Below are positions 11,330-26,500 of a stretch of 64,000 nucleotides of DNA, one piece after another. Under the pieces are notes generated by a model. The model saw only the letters and a program-made list of their open reading frames with translations, did no database searches and was not told where the DNA came from. The stretch is taken from NCBI RefSeq assembly GCF_032884065.1, contig NC_088866.1, positions 62,710,150 to 62,774,149 of the forward strand. The letters run 5' to 3'. Position 1 is the first letter of the stretch; each line of letters starts with the position of its first letter. A program made the position numbers and the translations under genes. The stretch is from Artemia franciscana (lineage: Eukaryota > Arthropoda > Branchiopoda > Anostraca > Artemiidae).

Positions 11330-12224
11330 ACGTTGCTCCTGTAGGCAAATTTTAGGGACATTTGACGGTCGTAATTAAAAAGGACATAATGAAATATCCA
11401 TCCAACACTATTTGGGCTTAGGAGTTAAGAAGTAGATGGTCTTTTGAGTAGATTTCAAATTTCTCGACGCCCATTTAAGTCATTGTGAAAAATACTTGAA
11501 CTACCTCTTCCTGAAATTTTCATGACCATCCGTTCTATATGTAGACATATGTTGGAGAAAACCAAACAAATAATAATAATCTCCTATGACAACATCTCTC
11601 TTTACAAATTCGATGCCTCTGCGTTGGGTACGATCGTTGTGGCAGCCAAAAAATCTACTTGGGTTCTAAGAGACGGGATGCCTCAATTCACTCAGCTCCT
11701 TGGGCCTTCCACCCTCGTAAATTAGGTCTGTAGAAAATTAGCTCCTGATGTCATTTCCATCCAGTGATCTTATTTTTGTTAGCTAAAGTGTAGTTTATAT
11801 TTTATTTTGTTCACTGCTTTTTAAAAATTAAACCCGTTTTTTCTTCAATTATTTTTTCGCAGTTGTCTATAGCCATGCCCAAATGGTAAAAAGGAGCATA
11901 GAATATGAAAAGGTTAAAATTAAAATTAGAATAAAATTAATTAAAATAAGAACAATGAAACCAAAGGGGAAATTTTAGATTTTAATTTTTTTTGGTGAAG
12001 GCTCTAGTGATACATGCATCCTATTTAGTTTATTGGCTACAAGATTATAAAAACAAAGCTTTAGACGGTTTAATTCTTGCTTATAAAGATACAATAAAAC
12101 TTACGTAAACAATACAAAACCTATTATGCCCATACAATAAAAATAAACTCCTTCAGTGAAAATGCAAAAGTTATGTAGGCTTTATATTATTTTCATGAAT
12201 CTTTTTTTACTTTTTTTTTTGCAG
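11330..12224. other. Unassigned intron-like DNA, unit 1
   Basis: AT-rich, no recognised gene. An open frame at 11522-11725 (+) has no family resemblance. The sequence ends in a polypyrimidine tract and AG that precede the exon at 12225. Confidence 0.5.
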
Positions 12225-12318
12225 CCGTTCTCAGGGATCCTCATCCAAAACAGATCAAGATGGGGACAATGACACATCCCTATCAAAGTCGGATATAGTT
12301 CTCACTTTTTCGTTAGAG
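12225..12318 (+). CDS. CAPS/Cadps-like internal exon, unit 1
   Basis: A polypyrimidine tract and GCAG precede this 94-bp exon and GTAAGA follows it. Only one frame is open. It reads RSQGSSSKTDQDGDNDTSLS and then KSDIVLTFSLE. The end resembles the segment at the start of the C2 region of calcium-dependent secretion activator (CAPS), SDVVLSFSLEVVIMEVQG, as I recall it. CAPS primes dense-core vesicles for exocytosis at the plasma membrane. The exon enters with one base completing a split codon and leaves at a codon boundary. The next exon, expected to begin with VVIMEV, was not found in the window. The identical exon recurs at 19798-19891. Identity rests on about 12 residues, so confidence is moderate. 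Confidence 0.55.
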
Positions 12319-12939
12319 GTAAGAATGCTAATCTGTATTCAAGACGTCGTTGAGTTTTATTTTCATGCTAGGGAAAAGCCAGTGGATTTTTATAACAGAA
12401 TCAAACATTCCGATAAGACTTATTTGATCCTTTTTGGAAGTTTTGTTAAATGTAGTCTTTCTCTATACATTAATTTCTCAGCTTTCATAACAAGAAGTAA
12501 TTTAACTACATTACGGTATCTCAGCTTCTTCTTGAGTGCCACCCAGAGGCAGTTTAGGAGAGGGGGAGAAGACTGGACACTTGCCTCAGCATTAGAAATT
12601 TTAGGTACGCAAAATTTCAAATAAACAATCTAGTGGTTATAATCAATTTGTAATTTTGAAATTCAATTTTTATTTAAATAAATTAGATGGCGCACTTAAC
12701 AATAAGTAGCCTATAAGCAAAATGAATCTAAATTTTTATTTGTCCATATTTTCATCAGCTTTTTTTGGAAAATGAAGTTAAGTGGCAGTAAAAGAAAATA
12801 TTGCGATTATTTAGGTCGCATTCTGTTGCTCCATGAACTCCAAGACGTGAAAAAAAAAAAAAAAATCAACACCATTACAATTCCTTAAAAAAAATAATAG
12901 GTGTTAGAATTAACTGTGCACTACGGAGATGAAGGGGTC

Positions 12940-13992
12940 TTTGCAAAACATAAGAGCAAAACAAAACTAATATTATTAGCGGTTGCAGTGGCAATGGCCA
13001 GTAATGGGTGGTCGTTTACCTTAGACCCTCCAGGAGTGGCGCATGGGGCTTCTACAAAAGCTTGCCTAACATCACAAAGCTGCGGTACAGCCCTGAGCTC
13101 CTCCCGCTCTGGCTGGAGAGATATATCCCCTCTACTTAGATCCTGTTCATGCTGTTGTTGCAAGATGTGTCTTGATCGACCTCTTTGCGCCTCCCTTGGG
13201 GATACCACTCATAAAATGTGCATGGGAGTCTGTCCTCTGGCATACGAAGGACGTGGCCAGGGTAGGTTTATTTCCTATGTTTCAAAATGTCAGTAACTAC
13301 TGGTTGACCGGTTTGCCCGTGAACTTCTATGTTATGACCTTTACCTGCCACGATATGATCAGTATTTTTCTATGGCACATGTTTTCAAAGTCTAGGACGT
13401 GGACATTTTGATATTTGGACATTTAGTTTCTAGCATTCACATGTATAGGGGAGAATGAATGTATTATTGCTTGCTATGTATGAGGTGTAGCTTCAAGCGC
13501 ATACTGCTGTATTTCCCACTGCGCCAGATTTGTTTCAACCCATTAAGAGTAGATGTTGCTTGTCCAATCTTCCTCTTAATTTTGTTGGTTATTTCATCAT
13601 TATAATCCTTCCATCTCCAGAGGTACTTAAATTCATTGACCTGTTCAGTTGCTTTGTCTTTGCATTTCAGTGTCAGTAGAGAGTCAGATGTATTCACGCT
13701 CTTTATCTTACAGACGTTCACTGTAAGCCCCACTTTCTCCACCTTTTCGTGTATGGTGTCTAGTAGCAGCTAGAGTTGCTGTTTCGCTTTTTCGGGAAGA
13801 AAAACGTCGTCAGCGAAGTCCAGGTCTGAGATCTGTTGGCTGCTAATTTTCACTCCAGAGCCTGAAGACTGGCTTAGAATGTAGTTGCCAGGAATGGGGA
13901 TAGAACACATTGCTGTTTGGCAATTAACATTGTCTAAAACACGGACCCCCATTTGTGCAAAAGTATGCCCCTGGTCCAAGCTTTTCGGACCT
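12940..13992 (-). mobile_element. LINE remnant (RT and C-terminus), unit 1
   Basis: On the minus strand, 13979-13770 reads ISDLDFADDVFLPEKAKQQL (RT catalytic FADD). 13742-13464 continues GLTVNVCKIKS, FKYL and KRKIGQATSTLNGLKQIWRS. 13280-12940 gives the C-terminus, GHVLRMPEDRLP and PQGRR, ending LCATPGGSK in a second frame. This order is that of RTE-like or related non-LTR ORF2 proteins. Frame breaks separate the pieces, about 180 bases at 13281-13463 are unrelated, and endonuclease is absent. Confidence 0.75.
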
Positions 13993-14189
13993 TTTTGTTA
14001 TTCCAGATTACCGCTAGGGAGCAGTCCTAAGAGTTATGCAGGCTCGAAGGAATGTCTTCAGCATCTCTGCCGTAATCCCATTGACTCCAGATGTACGCTT
14101 TAAAATTTTTCACAGTTATTTTCTTCAGTGATAGGGTTGGGGAGGGTCAGCATTTACGCCAATTAGTTAGAAAGGTCAGAAAGGTCAGC

Positions 14190-14508
14190 CGCCCTGGCCG
14201 AATGGGTTGGTGCGCTGGATTCGGGATCCCTTGTCTGAGAGGCCGCGGGTTCGATTCCCGGTGTACCCAATTCTTCAGTTTGGGACGGGGGTCAGTGGCG
14301 TGACTCTGTAAGCTTAGCCAGTATCGACCCAGCTCTAAATGGGTACCTGGAGAAATCTGGGGAAGGTAAACAGGAAGGGTGTGAGAAAGCACAGGATGGC
14401 TGGGCCCCAACCCCCCATTGCACTTCGTGGCTGAAGGGCCAAGAAATGTAGATCAGCACCGCCGGTACGGACTGTAAAGTCTAATGCCGTATCCTTTACC
14501 TTTTTTTT
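14190..14508 (+). mobile_element. tRNA-derived SINE, unit 1
   Basis: The head resembles a tRNA with a long variable arm (Leu/Ser type): A-box-like TGGCCGAATGGGTTGG near 14195 and B box GGTTCGATTCC at 14248-14258. It is followed by a core containing AAATGGGTACCTGG, common in animal SINEs, and a tail ending in CCTTTACC plus eight T at 14508. Length is about 320 bp. It is not a functional tRNA gene, because sequence runs on past the acceptor end without a Pol III terminator. Confidence 0.85.
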
Positions 14509-15935
14509 AAGGGTCAGATAGACTATGGGCCATAGTCAGATCGACTATGGGACAGGAGTTACTAAATAATTTAGCTTTAACGAGCGTAGAACAGAAGAGT
14601 TAGAAGCAATCAATTGAGACGAGATAATAAAATTTTCGCATGGGTTAAAGTAAGAAAACTCAGATTTAAACAAACAAAAAATTCTGTTAAAATTTGACCT
14701 AAAAATTTTAGGAGACAGGGAAATTTAAATCAAGTTGCCATTAATCTTTGGCTAGTTGGAGAAAAAGCCAAGACAGATAGTCAGAGTGAGAGGACAGCTG
14801 GTAAAAGCCTTTTCCAGGAATGTATAAAAAGTATGTCCTTTTCACTTGTTGATAGATAGCCTATCATCCATCTATCCCTCTTAAGGCAAAACTAAGCAAG
14901 TCAAGATTTTACCCCAGTCCCGAGAGAAGCCAGAAATTTCACTGGTGCCACCGTCAGTTTCAAATGTAACTCCAATGCTAACCATACATTTTGGAGGTTT
15001 TCCAAAATCCGTCCCTGCATATTCCACTCTCCCCTACCCATTCATGAAAAAGGAGAAAAGGCATAATTAGAAAACTAATCTCCAGTGTACCTTAGTTCAT
15101 TAACCTACAAACTAATGTATAAAATAGGAACATGTTTCTCCATCAATTTCCTTGTTAAAGGAGCTGTTCCAACGGTTGGTAATGCCCAGGGAAAAATTAA
15201 TTACAGCAACCTCCTTCCAGACTCAAATATAATAAAAATATGTAAATAGAAAATTTGATCAAAGTGGGCAACTCCCAGCTGCAGTGACCTTTTCCTCCTG
15301 CCAAGGCACCTAGGGAAGCAGCCCTCGTTACCCCCCTCTTTGAATGGTTCTGCTTGTGAACAACCTTGTGAGCCAAGACCAATGTGGATTCCTTGACAAT
15401 AGAAGCAGCAAAACCTAATTAATAGAAACATTCAATGGCTGGGCACAAGCTCTTGAAGAAGGAAAGACCATTTTAGCTGTCATTTTTTATGTTGAGAAAG
15501 TCCTTGAAAGCAAAACACATCAAATACTTATTATAGCATGCTGAAGGCTTATAGAAAGTATTAAATGCCTTATAACATTGCTAAATTCAAGGTTTTGCAA
15601 GGTAGAAAAGAATCTAGAAAATTTTGAGCCTAATGTGGCTTAAAATCCGACATCCAAACTGTGTTTTCTAAACCTGTTTAACTGAGTTTTCTCATTTCAG
15701 AGAGCTAGAGACTAAATTTTGAAACAACTTTCTAAGCCTTGGAAAGAAAAGCTGCAATAAGAGCTAGAAAACACCTTTGTGGAGCATAATGTAGAGATAA
15801 ACCAAAAAAGTCCCTTATGGGTCAATCCATATGAAATCAACTCACTACGTCTGTTTTTACAACCTCATGTGTTCAGAACTCTATGAAATTTAGTACAGTT
15901 ATTTTAGGCTATGAAACTAGTTTATGTACAAAGTT
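14509..15935. other. Unassigned DNA, unit 1
   Basis: AT-rich sequence with no recognised gene or mobile element. Minus-strand open frames at 15197-15431 have no family resemblance. Confidence 0.5.
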
Positions 15936-15960
15936 ATATAGACAAAGTTATATATATAGA
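15936..15960. other. Duplication junction filler (25 bp)
   Basis: Between the end of unit 1 and the CTAG that opens unit 2 lie 25 bases made of ATATA and a second copy of GACAAAGTTATATA, ending in GA. Read on the minus strand the junction is CTAG followed at once by TC. This is the 3'-to-5' head-to-tail order seen in Helitron circle or tandem junctions. It can equally be a microhomology repair scar. Confidence 0.7.
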
Positions 15961-16340
15961 CTAGCTGTTGGGGTGGCGCTTCGCGCCACCCCAACACCTA
16001 GTTGGTGGGGGCGCTTCGCGCCCCCCCCAAGCCCCCCCGCGCGCGTAAGTCGTTACGCGCCATAATAGTTACGCGCCATTGTAGTTGTGTCCCTATGTCC
16101 CACCTGTGAATATAGATAGATATATATATATGGTTTTAACTACGTAAAACTTGCGAATATACAACATTCTTTGCTGTCCCATTGTCTTTGCATATAAATA
16201 GATTGTCAGGTTTACCGACTCTTGAACATGCAACATATAATGGTCCATGGGAAAACAATCTGTATTCAGATCTATACCTCATGATTCTAATGATTGCCCT
16301 TGAGCTTTGTTGATGGTGATTGCTAATCGACCATTCCCTG

Positions 16341-16341
<1 letters not shown>
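15961..16341 (-). mobile_element. Helitron A 3' end, unit 2
   Basis: Same double hairpin with two CTAG ends (15961-15964 and 15998-16001) as at 8410. Its 3' flank is GA-TATATATA filler and not a pure (TA)n, which marks it as lying at the duplication junction. Confidence 0.85.
16136..16330 (-). pseudogene. Helitron helicase C-terminus, degenerate, unit 2
   Basis: Copy of 8585-8779 with the same motif V and VI remnants and the same internal breaks. Confidence 0.8.
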
Positions 16342-18896
<2,555 letters not shown>

Positions 18897-19797
18897 AGGC
18901 TAATCACGTTGCTCCTGTAGGCAAATTTTAGGGACATTTGACGGTCGTAATTAAAAAGGACATAATGAAATATCCATCCAACACTATTTGGGCTTAGGAG
19001 TTAAGAAGTAGATGGTCTTTTGAGTAGATTTCAAATTTCTCGACGCCCATTTAAGTCATTGTGAAAAATACTTGAACTACCTCTTCCTGAAATTTTCATG
19101 ACCATCCGTTCTATATGTAGACATATGTTGGAGAAAACCAAACAAATAATAATAATCTCCTATGACAACATCTCTCTTTACAAATTCGATGCCTCTGCGT
19201 TGGGTACGATCGTTGTGGCAGCCAAAAAATCTACTTGGGTTCTAAGAGACGGGATGCCTCAATTCACTCAGCTCCTTGGGCCTTCCACCCTCGTAAATTA
19301 GGTCTGTAGAAAATTAGCTCCTGATGTCATTTCCATCCAGTGATCTTATTTTTGTTAGCTAAAGTGTAGTTTATATTTTATTTTGTTCACTGCTTTTTAA
19401 AAATTAAACCCGTTTTTTCTTCAATTATTTTTTCGCAGTTGTCTATAGCCATGCCCAAATGGTAAAAAGGAGCATAGAATATGAAAAGGTTAAAATTAAA
19501 ATTAGAATAAAATTAATTAAAATAAGAACAATGAAACCAAAGGGGAAATTTTAGATTTTGATTTTTTTTGGTGAAGGCTCTAGTGATACATGCATCCTAT
19601 TTAGTTTATTGGCTACAAGATTATAAAAACAAAGCTTTAGACGGTTTAATTCTTGCTTATAAAGATACAATAAAACTTACGTAAACAATACAAAACCTAT
19701 TATGCCCATACAATAAAAATAAACTCCTTCAGTGAAAATGCAAAAGTTATGTAGGCTTTATATTATTTTCATGAATCTTTTTTTACTTTTTTTGCAG
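18897..19797. other. Unassigned intron-like DNA, unit 2
   Basis: Copy of 11330-12224. The polypyrimidine tract before the acceptor differs in run length from unit 1, which could alter relative splice strength. Confidence 0.5.
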
Positions 19798-19891
19798 CCG
19801 TTCTCAGGGATCCTCATCCAAAACAGATCAAGATGGGGACAATGACACATCCCTATCAAAGTCGGATATAGTTCTCACTTTTTCGTTAGAG
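19798..19891 (+). CDS. CAPS/Cadps-like internal exon, unit 2
   Basis: Base-for-base the same 94-bp exon as 12225-12318, with an intact GCAG acceptor and GTAAGA donor. If unit 1's exon were spliced to this one, translation would enter the wrong frame and meet a TGA after 15 codons, because each exon starts in mid-codon and ends on a codon boundary. A working transcript can use only one of the two. The gene name carries the same caution as for unit 1. Confidence 0.55.
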
Positions 19892-20507
19892 GTAAGAATG
19901 CTAATCTGTATTCAAGACGTCGTTGAGTTTTATTTTCATGCTAGGGAAAAGCCAGTGGATTTTTATAACAGAATCAAACATTCCGATAAGACTTATTTGA
20001 TCCTTTTTGGAAGTTTTGTTAAATGTAGTCTTTCTCTATACATTAATTTCTCAGCTTTCATAACAAGAAGTAATTTAACTACATTACGGTATCTCAGCTT
20101 CTTCTTGAGTGCCACCCAGAGGCAGTTTAGGAGAGGGGGAGAAGACTGGACACTTGCCTCAGCATTAGAAATTTTAGGTACGCAAAATTTCAAATAAACA
20201 ATCTAGTGGTTATAATCAATTTGTAATTTTGAAATTCAATTTTTATTTAAATAAATTAGATGGCGCACTTAACAATAAGTAGCCTATAAGCAAAATGAAT
20301 CTAAATTTTTATTTGTCCATATTTTCATCAGCTTTTTTTGGAAAATGAAGTTAAGTGGCAGTAAAAGAAAATATTGCGATTATTTAGGTCGCATTCTGTT
20401 GCTCCATGAACTCCAAGACGTGAAAAAAAAAATTCAACACCATTACAATTCCTTAAAGAAAACAATAGGTGTTAGAATTAACTGTGCACTACGGAGATGA
20501 AGGGGTC

Positions 20508-21560
20508 TTTGCAAAACATAAGAGCAAAACAAAACTAATATTATTAGCGGTTGCAGTGGCAATGGCCAGTAATGGGTGGTCGTTTACCTTAGACCCTCCA
20601 GGAGTGGCGCATGGGGCTTCTACAAAAGCTTGCCTAACATCACAAAGCTGCGGTACAGCCCTGAGCTCCTCCCGCTCTGGCTGGAGAGATATATCCCCTC
20701 TACTTAGATCCTGTTCATGCTGTTGTTGCAAGATGTGTCTTGATCGACCTCTTTGCGCCTCCCTTGGGGATACCACTCATAAAATGTGCATGGGAGTCTG
20801 TCCTCTGGCATACGAAGGACGTGGCCAGGGTAGGTTTATTTCCTATGTTTCAAAATGTCAGTAACTACTGGTTGACCGGTTTGCCCGTGAACTTCTATGT
20901 TATGACCTTTACCTGCCACGATATGATCAGTATTTTTCTATGGCACATGTTTTCAAAGTCTAGGACGTGGACATTTTGATATTTGGACATTTAGTTTCTA
21001 GCATTCACATGTATAGGGGAGAATGAATGTATTATTGCTTGCTATGTATGAGGTGTAGCTTCAAGCGCATACTGCTGTATTTCCCACTGCGCCAGATTTG
21101 TTTCAACCCATTAAGAGTAGATGTTGCTTGTCCAATCTTCCTCTTAATTTTGTTGGTTATTTCATCATTATAATCCTTCCATCTCCAGAGGTACTTAAAT
21201 TCATTGACCTGTTCAGTTGCTTTGTCTTTGCATTTCAGTGTCAGTAGAGAGTCAGATGTATTCACGCTCTTTATCTTACAGACGTTCACTGTAAGCCCCA
21301 CTTTCTCCACCTTTTCGTGTATGGTGTCTAGTAGCAGCTAGAGTTGCTGTTTCGCTTTTTCGGGAAGAAAAACGTCGTCAGCGAAGTCCAGGTCTGAGAT
21401 CTGTTGGCTGCTAATTTTCACTCCAGAGCCTGAAGACTGGCTTAGAATGTAGTTGCCAGGAATGGGGATAGAACACATTGCTGTTTGGCAATTAACATTG
21501 TCTAAAACACGGACCCCCATTTGTGCAAAAGTATGCCCCTGGTCCAAGCTTTTCGGACCT
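20508..21560 (-). mobile_element. LINE remnant (RT and C-terminus), unit 2
   Basis: Copy of 12940-13992 with the same pieces, gap and frame breaks. Confidence 0.75.
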
Positions 21561-21757
21561 TTTTGTTATTCCAGATTACCGCTAGGGAGCAGTCCTAAGA
21601 GTTATGCAGGCTCGAAGGAATGTCTTCAGCATCTCTGCCGTAATCCCATTGACTCCAGATGTACGCTTTAAAATTTTTCACAGTTATTTTCTTCAGTGAT
21701 AGGGTTGGGGAGGGTCAGCATTTACGCCAATTAGTTAGAAAGGTCAGAAAGGTCAGC

Positions 21758-22076
21758 CGCCCTGGCCGAATGGGTTGGTGCGCTGGATTCGGGATCCCTT
21801 GTCTGAGAGGCCGCGGGTTCGATTCCCGGTGTACCCAATTCTTCAGTTTGGGACGGGGGTCAGTGGCGTGACTCTGTAAGCTTAGCCAGTATCGACCCAG
21901 CTCTAAATGGGTACCTGGAGAAATCTGGGGAAGGTAAACAGGAAGGGTGTGAGAAAGCACAGGATGGCTGGGCCCCAACCCCCCATTGCACTTCGTGGCT
22001 GAAGGGCCAAGAAATGTAGATCAGCACCGCCGGTACGGACTGTAAAGTCTAATGCCGTATCCTTTACCTTTTTTTT
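21758..22076 (+). mobile_element. tRNA-derived SINE, unit 2
   Basis: Copy of 14190-14508; the B box and tail are unchanged. Confidence 0.85.
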
Positions 22077-23503
22077 AAGGGTCAGATAGACTATGGGCCA
22101 TAGTCAGATCGACTATGGGACAGGAGTTACTAAATAATTTAGCTTTAACGAGCGTAGAACAGAAGAGTTAGAAGCAATCAATTGAGACGAGATAATAAAA
22201 TTTTCGCATGGGTTAAAGTAAGAAAACTCAGATTTAAACAAACAAAAAATTCTGTTAAAATTTGACCTAAAAATTTTAGGAGACAGGGAAATTTAAATCA
22301 AGTTGCCATTAATCTTTGGCTAGTTGGAGAAAAAGCCAAGACAGATAGTCAGAGTGAGAGGACAGCTGGTAAAAGCCTTTTCCAGGAATGTATAAAAAGT
22401 ATGTCCTTTTCACTTGTTGATAGATAGCCTATCATCCATCTATCCCTCTTAAGGCAAAACTAAGCAAGTCAAGATTTTACCCCAGTCCCGAGAGAAGTCA
22501 GAAATTTCACTGGTGCCACCGTCAGTTTCAAATGTAACTCCAATGCTAACCATACATTTTGGAGGTTTTCCAAAATCCGTCCCTGCATATTCCACTCTCC
22601 CCTACCCATTCATGAAAAAGGAGAAAAGGCATAATTAGAAAACTAATCTCCAGTGTACCTTAGTTCATTAACCTACAAACTAATGTATAAAATAGGAACA
22701 TGTTTCTCCATCAATTTCCTTGTTAAAGGAGCTGTTCCAACGGTTGGTAATGCCCAGGGAAAAATTAATTACAGCAACCTCCTTCCAGACTCAAATATAA
22801 TAAAAATATGTAAATAGAAAATTTGATCAAAGTGGGCAACTCCCAGCTGCAGTGACCTTTTCCTCCTGCCAAGGCACCTAGGGAAGCAGCCCTCGTTACC
22901 CCCCTCTTTGAATGGTTCTGCTTGTGAAAAACCTTGTGAGCCAAGACCAATGTGGATTCCTTGACAATAGAAGCAGCAAAACCTAATTAATAGAAACATT
23001 CAATGGCTGGGCACAAGCTCTTGAAGAAGGAAAGACCATTTTAGCTGTCATTTTTTATGTTGAGAAAGTCCTTGAAAGCAAAACACATCAAATACTTATT
23101 ATAGCATGCTGAAGGCTTATAGAAAGTATTAAATGCCTTATAACATTGCTAAATTCAAGGTTTTGCAAGGTAGAAAAGAATCTAGAAAATTTTGAGCCTA
23201 ATGTGGCTTAAAATCCGACATCCAAACTGTGTTTTCTAAACCTGTTTAACTGAGTTTTCTCATTTCAGAGAGCTAGAGACTAAATTTTGAAACAACTTTC
23301 TAAGCCTTGGAAAGAAAAGCTGCAATAAGAGCTAGAAAACACCTTTGTGGAGCATAATGTAGAGATAAACCAAAAAAGTCCCTTATGGGTCAATCCATAT
23401 GAAATCAACTCACTACGTCTGTTTTTACAACCTCATGTGTTCAGAACTCTATGAAATTTAGTACAGTTATTTTAGGCTATGAAACTAGTTTATGTACAAA
23501 GTT
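22077..23503. other. Unassigned DNA, unit 2
   Basis: Copy of 14509-15935, no gene seen. Confidence 0.5.
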
Positions 23504-26500
23504 CCATTATTTTTTTATCATGCATCTTCTAAGTTACAGAATAGTATAGTTAAAAAACAATATGGTTAAGAATAGTATAGTTCAGTCCTGCTTTCTATGG
23601 ACATAATGGTAGAAAGGTAGAGATACCTAGGGTACCTTCTGTAGATGAAGGTTGACAGATAGCCAGACTGTCCAATTGGGCCAACTATCTAGGGCTAAAC
23701 AGAAAGCAGGTTATCTGTGGTTGGGTGGGAGGACGTCATAAAGATTTAAGAGAAATTGTAACTTCCTGGGAGGGTCTAAAGAGGTACTGTGATAGAGGAA
23801 GAGCATGCTCGACCATGTTGACCTCAGGCGGCTTGGTGCTGTAGTGAGTTGCTAGTAGGGGTATAGTTAAAAATAAAACATATAGTTTGTAAAACACAGC
23901 TATGTTTAAAAATGAATATCCCAGCACCTAATTAAGACATAAACGAGAAATATGTGCGAAATTAAAACCTTTCAAATGGTCTTTAACATATTATACATTA
24001 TATACACTTTGGGAAAAACATAACGTTTGCAATAATTGTTTAAAAGAATGTTTATAAAACCTACCCTTTTAAAATTCTAAATATACATAATTTGTTGATT
24101 GATGTGAATTCAAAACACATGCAGAATTTTAACTTGGCAATCTGAGGAATTTTTAAGTTATTTTCAACTAAGGACTGAGGGATCACTGATTTTTGGAAAT
24201 CAAATACCATACATGAGATGATGTGTTCCAAGCATGGCAAAAGTGTGTTGTTTCCATAATGTAATGAAAATAAACAAATCCATTCAGACATTCATACAAA
24301 ATGACTTAGCCTACTTTGGTAAAAATCCAGTCAAGAAATATTTCTTTTATGGCATAAATTTACAAGATGTGTTTCTCTTTTGCCCTTTAATATCCCAAAT
24401 TTCTAAAATGTGTCATATTTTAAAAAAAAGATTTGGTGAATGTCAAATCCTTGCATGGTGTAAAACTTCAATAAGATGCAATGCTCTAGCAATCCCTATA
24501 GTAAAGGTCAAAAGTTTTTTTTTTCAGAAAAACTTCACATGGAAGGGATGGTCTTATAAACTTAGGAAGGGGATCATTAGAGCAACTGCCCTACCCCCCC
24601 CCCAAAAAAAAAACCTCTTTACCTCAAATATATAAAATCAAACTTTTGAGATAGCTATTATGCTTAAAATGGTCAAAACATCATATAAATAAAACTTCAG
24701 GATTGACACAACTCCCAAAGGTCTAAGGCAAGTGTTGTATGCTAAGTATTGTGAGACCTATGCTTCATATGGTGGAACTTTTTGATACACGTGGTACTCT
24801 GATATATACACCAGGTAGTAGAAAGTAGTCAGCCACTTATTAAGTCTAAATAGGGTGAAAAAGACAAGATACACCTTCCCAAAATATGAGCCTAAATGAC
24901 TTTTTTCCAAATAGGAGTTGAAATGAAATTATGCATAATTGAATATCACATGAGCTATTCATTGGTGTGAGGTAACCATTAAAATTATTCAAGATTAAGC
25001 ATCAAAATAATCAACTAATTGATTTATCTACCAAAACACTTTTTTAAGGATCTACCTATAATCCAATTTTTCAAACTTTATACACATGCTAATACAATCC
25101 TAATTTCCTTTTGAGTCTGACTCTTTATTTTTATATATTTTAAATTTGTCATTGTGTTTTGGGGGATGGCGATTGAGTTATCACAACACGGAAAATATAA
25201 AGACTAAAAAATGAACATCTATCTCAAGATCTTCTTGGTTCTGACTTTGACTTCAAGTTCTTGAAACTAAATCAAAATAAAACACCCCTTAAAGGTATTT
25301 CAGATAGAAAAATCTTTAGATATCAATTGGGGGATTCTTCAAGGGGGAAGCTCTGCCCCCCCCCCCATCTCAACCCAAATTTTCTATAAGAACAAAACCT
25401 GAAAGTAATGGGTCTAAATACTAGAACACATCTCATTACAACTGTGTATACTATCAAAACCTTTATTCTGCTTTTTCAGGCATCTTGACAAATTACTTGT
25501 GCTTATCTGGTATTAACTCAGTAACTATACAGACAAGTTGAAACTTTGCATATTTTAAAGTCCCATTAACAACACATATATTATTAAAAATATTATAAAA
25601 GTTAATTTTTTTTACAAACAAGAAGATAAACCACAAAGAGATATATTATTTATGACTATAAATTTATGGTGTAATTCTATGAAAAAGTAGCAATGACATA
25701 TGAAAAGGTTATAAATAAGGAAATTAGAGGTAGGCTATTACTTGTATTTATTTAACATATTTGTAAAGGTGCAGAGTAGCAACTCACCAGAAGAAAAGAC
25801 CTTAATAGTAGTAGTACAATTAGAGTTCTTATTTTATGTTCCTTTTTATAACAATAGTTATTACCATGACAATGCACCTCATCCTCCTCCCCCCTGATGG
25901 ACCTATATTTGGCAATAATGATATCTTCCTTTCTTGTATTTGCTGTGTAGACTCAATAATATCCAATTTAGCCTGAAATGAGCTTCTTATTGAATACTGG
26001 ATACAAAATGCTATTTTAAAAAAATTAAAGATGAGAATAATAATGGAGGGAAACATGGTAAATCTGATTAATACTTTGATGTTCCTTATTATTAGATAAG
26101 AATGTCATTGTTTCAGTGCCTTCTATTAGTTTAATTTATATTCTAAGGCTATATATAGGGCAATCAGGGGATGGAGGGAGTAGATGTAAATTGTAACAAA
26201 CACGACTTTGACCATAGAAAAAGCATAAAATTAAAAAGTAAAAATTCCTCTATTTTTATTTTAGGGGAGCCTTCTTCTAGAGATCCACTACCCTACACTT
26301 TTATTAACATGTTTCCTTTAGAAGTGTTCAACAAAGGTTGGCTGCTTCATTTTATTAATGTGTTTTCTGCTGTGGAGTTGCTAATATATGACTGTTTCAA
26401 AGTACTTTTCAGAATTTCTTATCATTCAAAAGAGCTCCTGTGCTTAAAACTTGTCTTTTAAATATAAAATAAAAACAACTATAACCTAGTATACTATTTT

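Noticed and set aside
12921-13208. Independent gene on the minus strand
   Set aside because: Its GGSK/LCATP end and preceding blocks identify it as LINE ORF2 C-terminus.
14190-14270. tRNA gene
   Set aside because: The A and B boxes are good, but the sequence continues into a SINE body with a tail; duplicated as part of the 7.5-kb unit.
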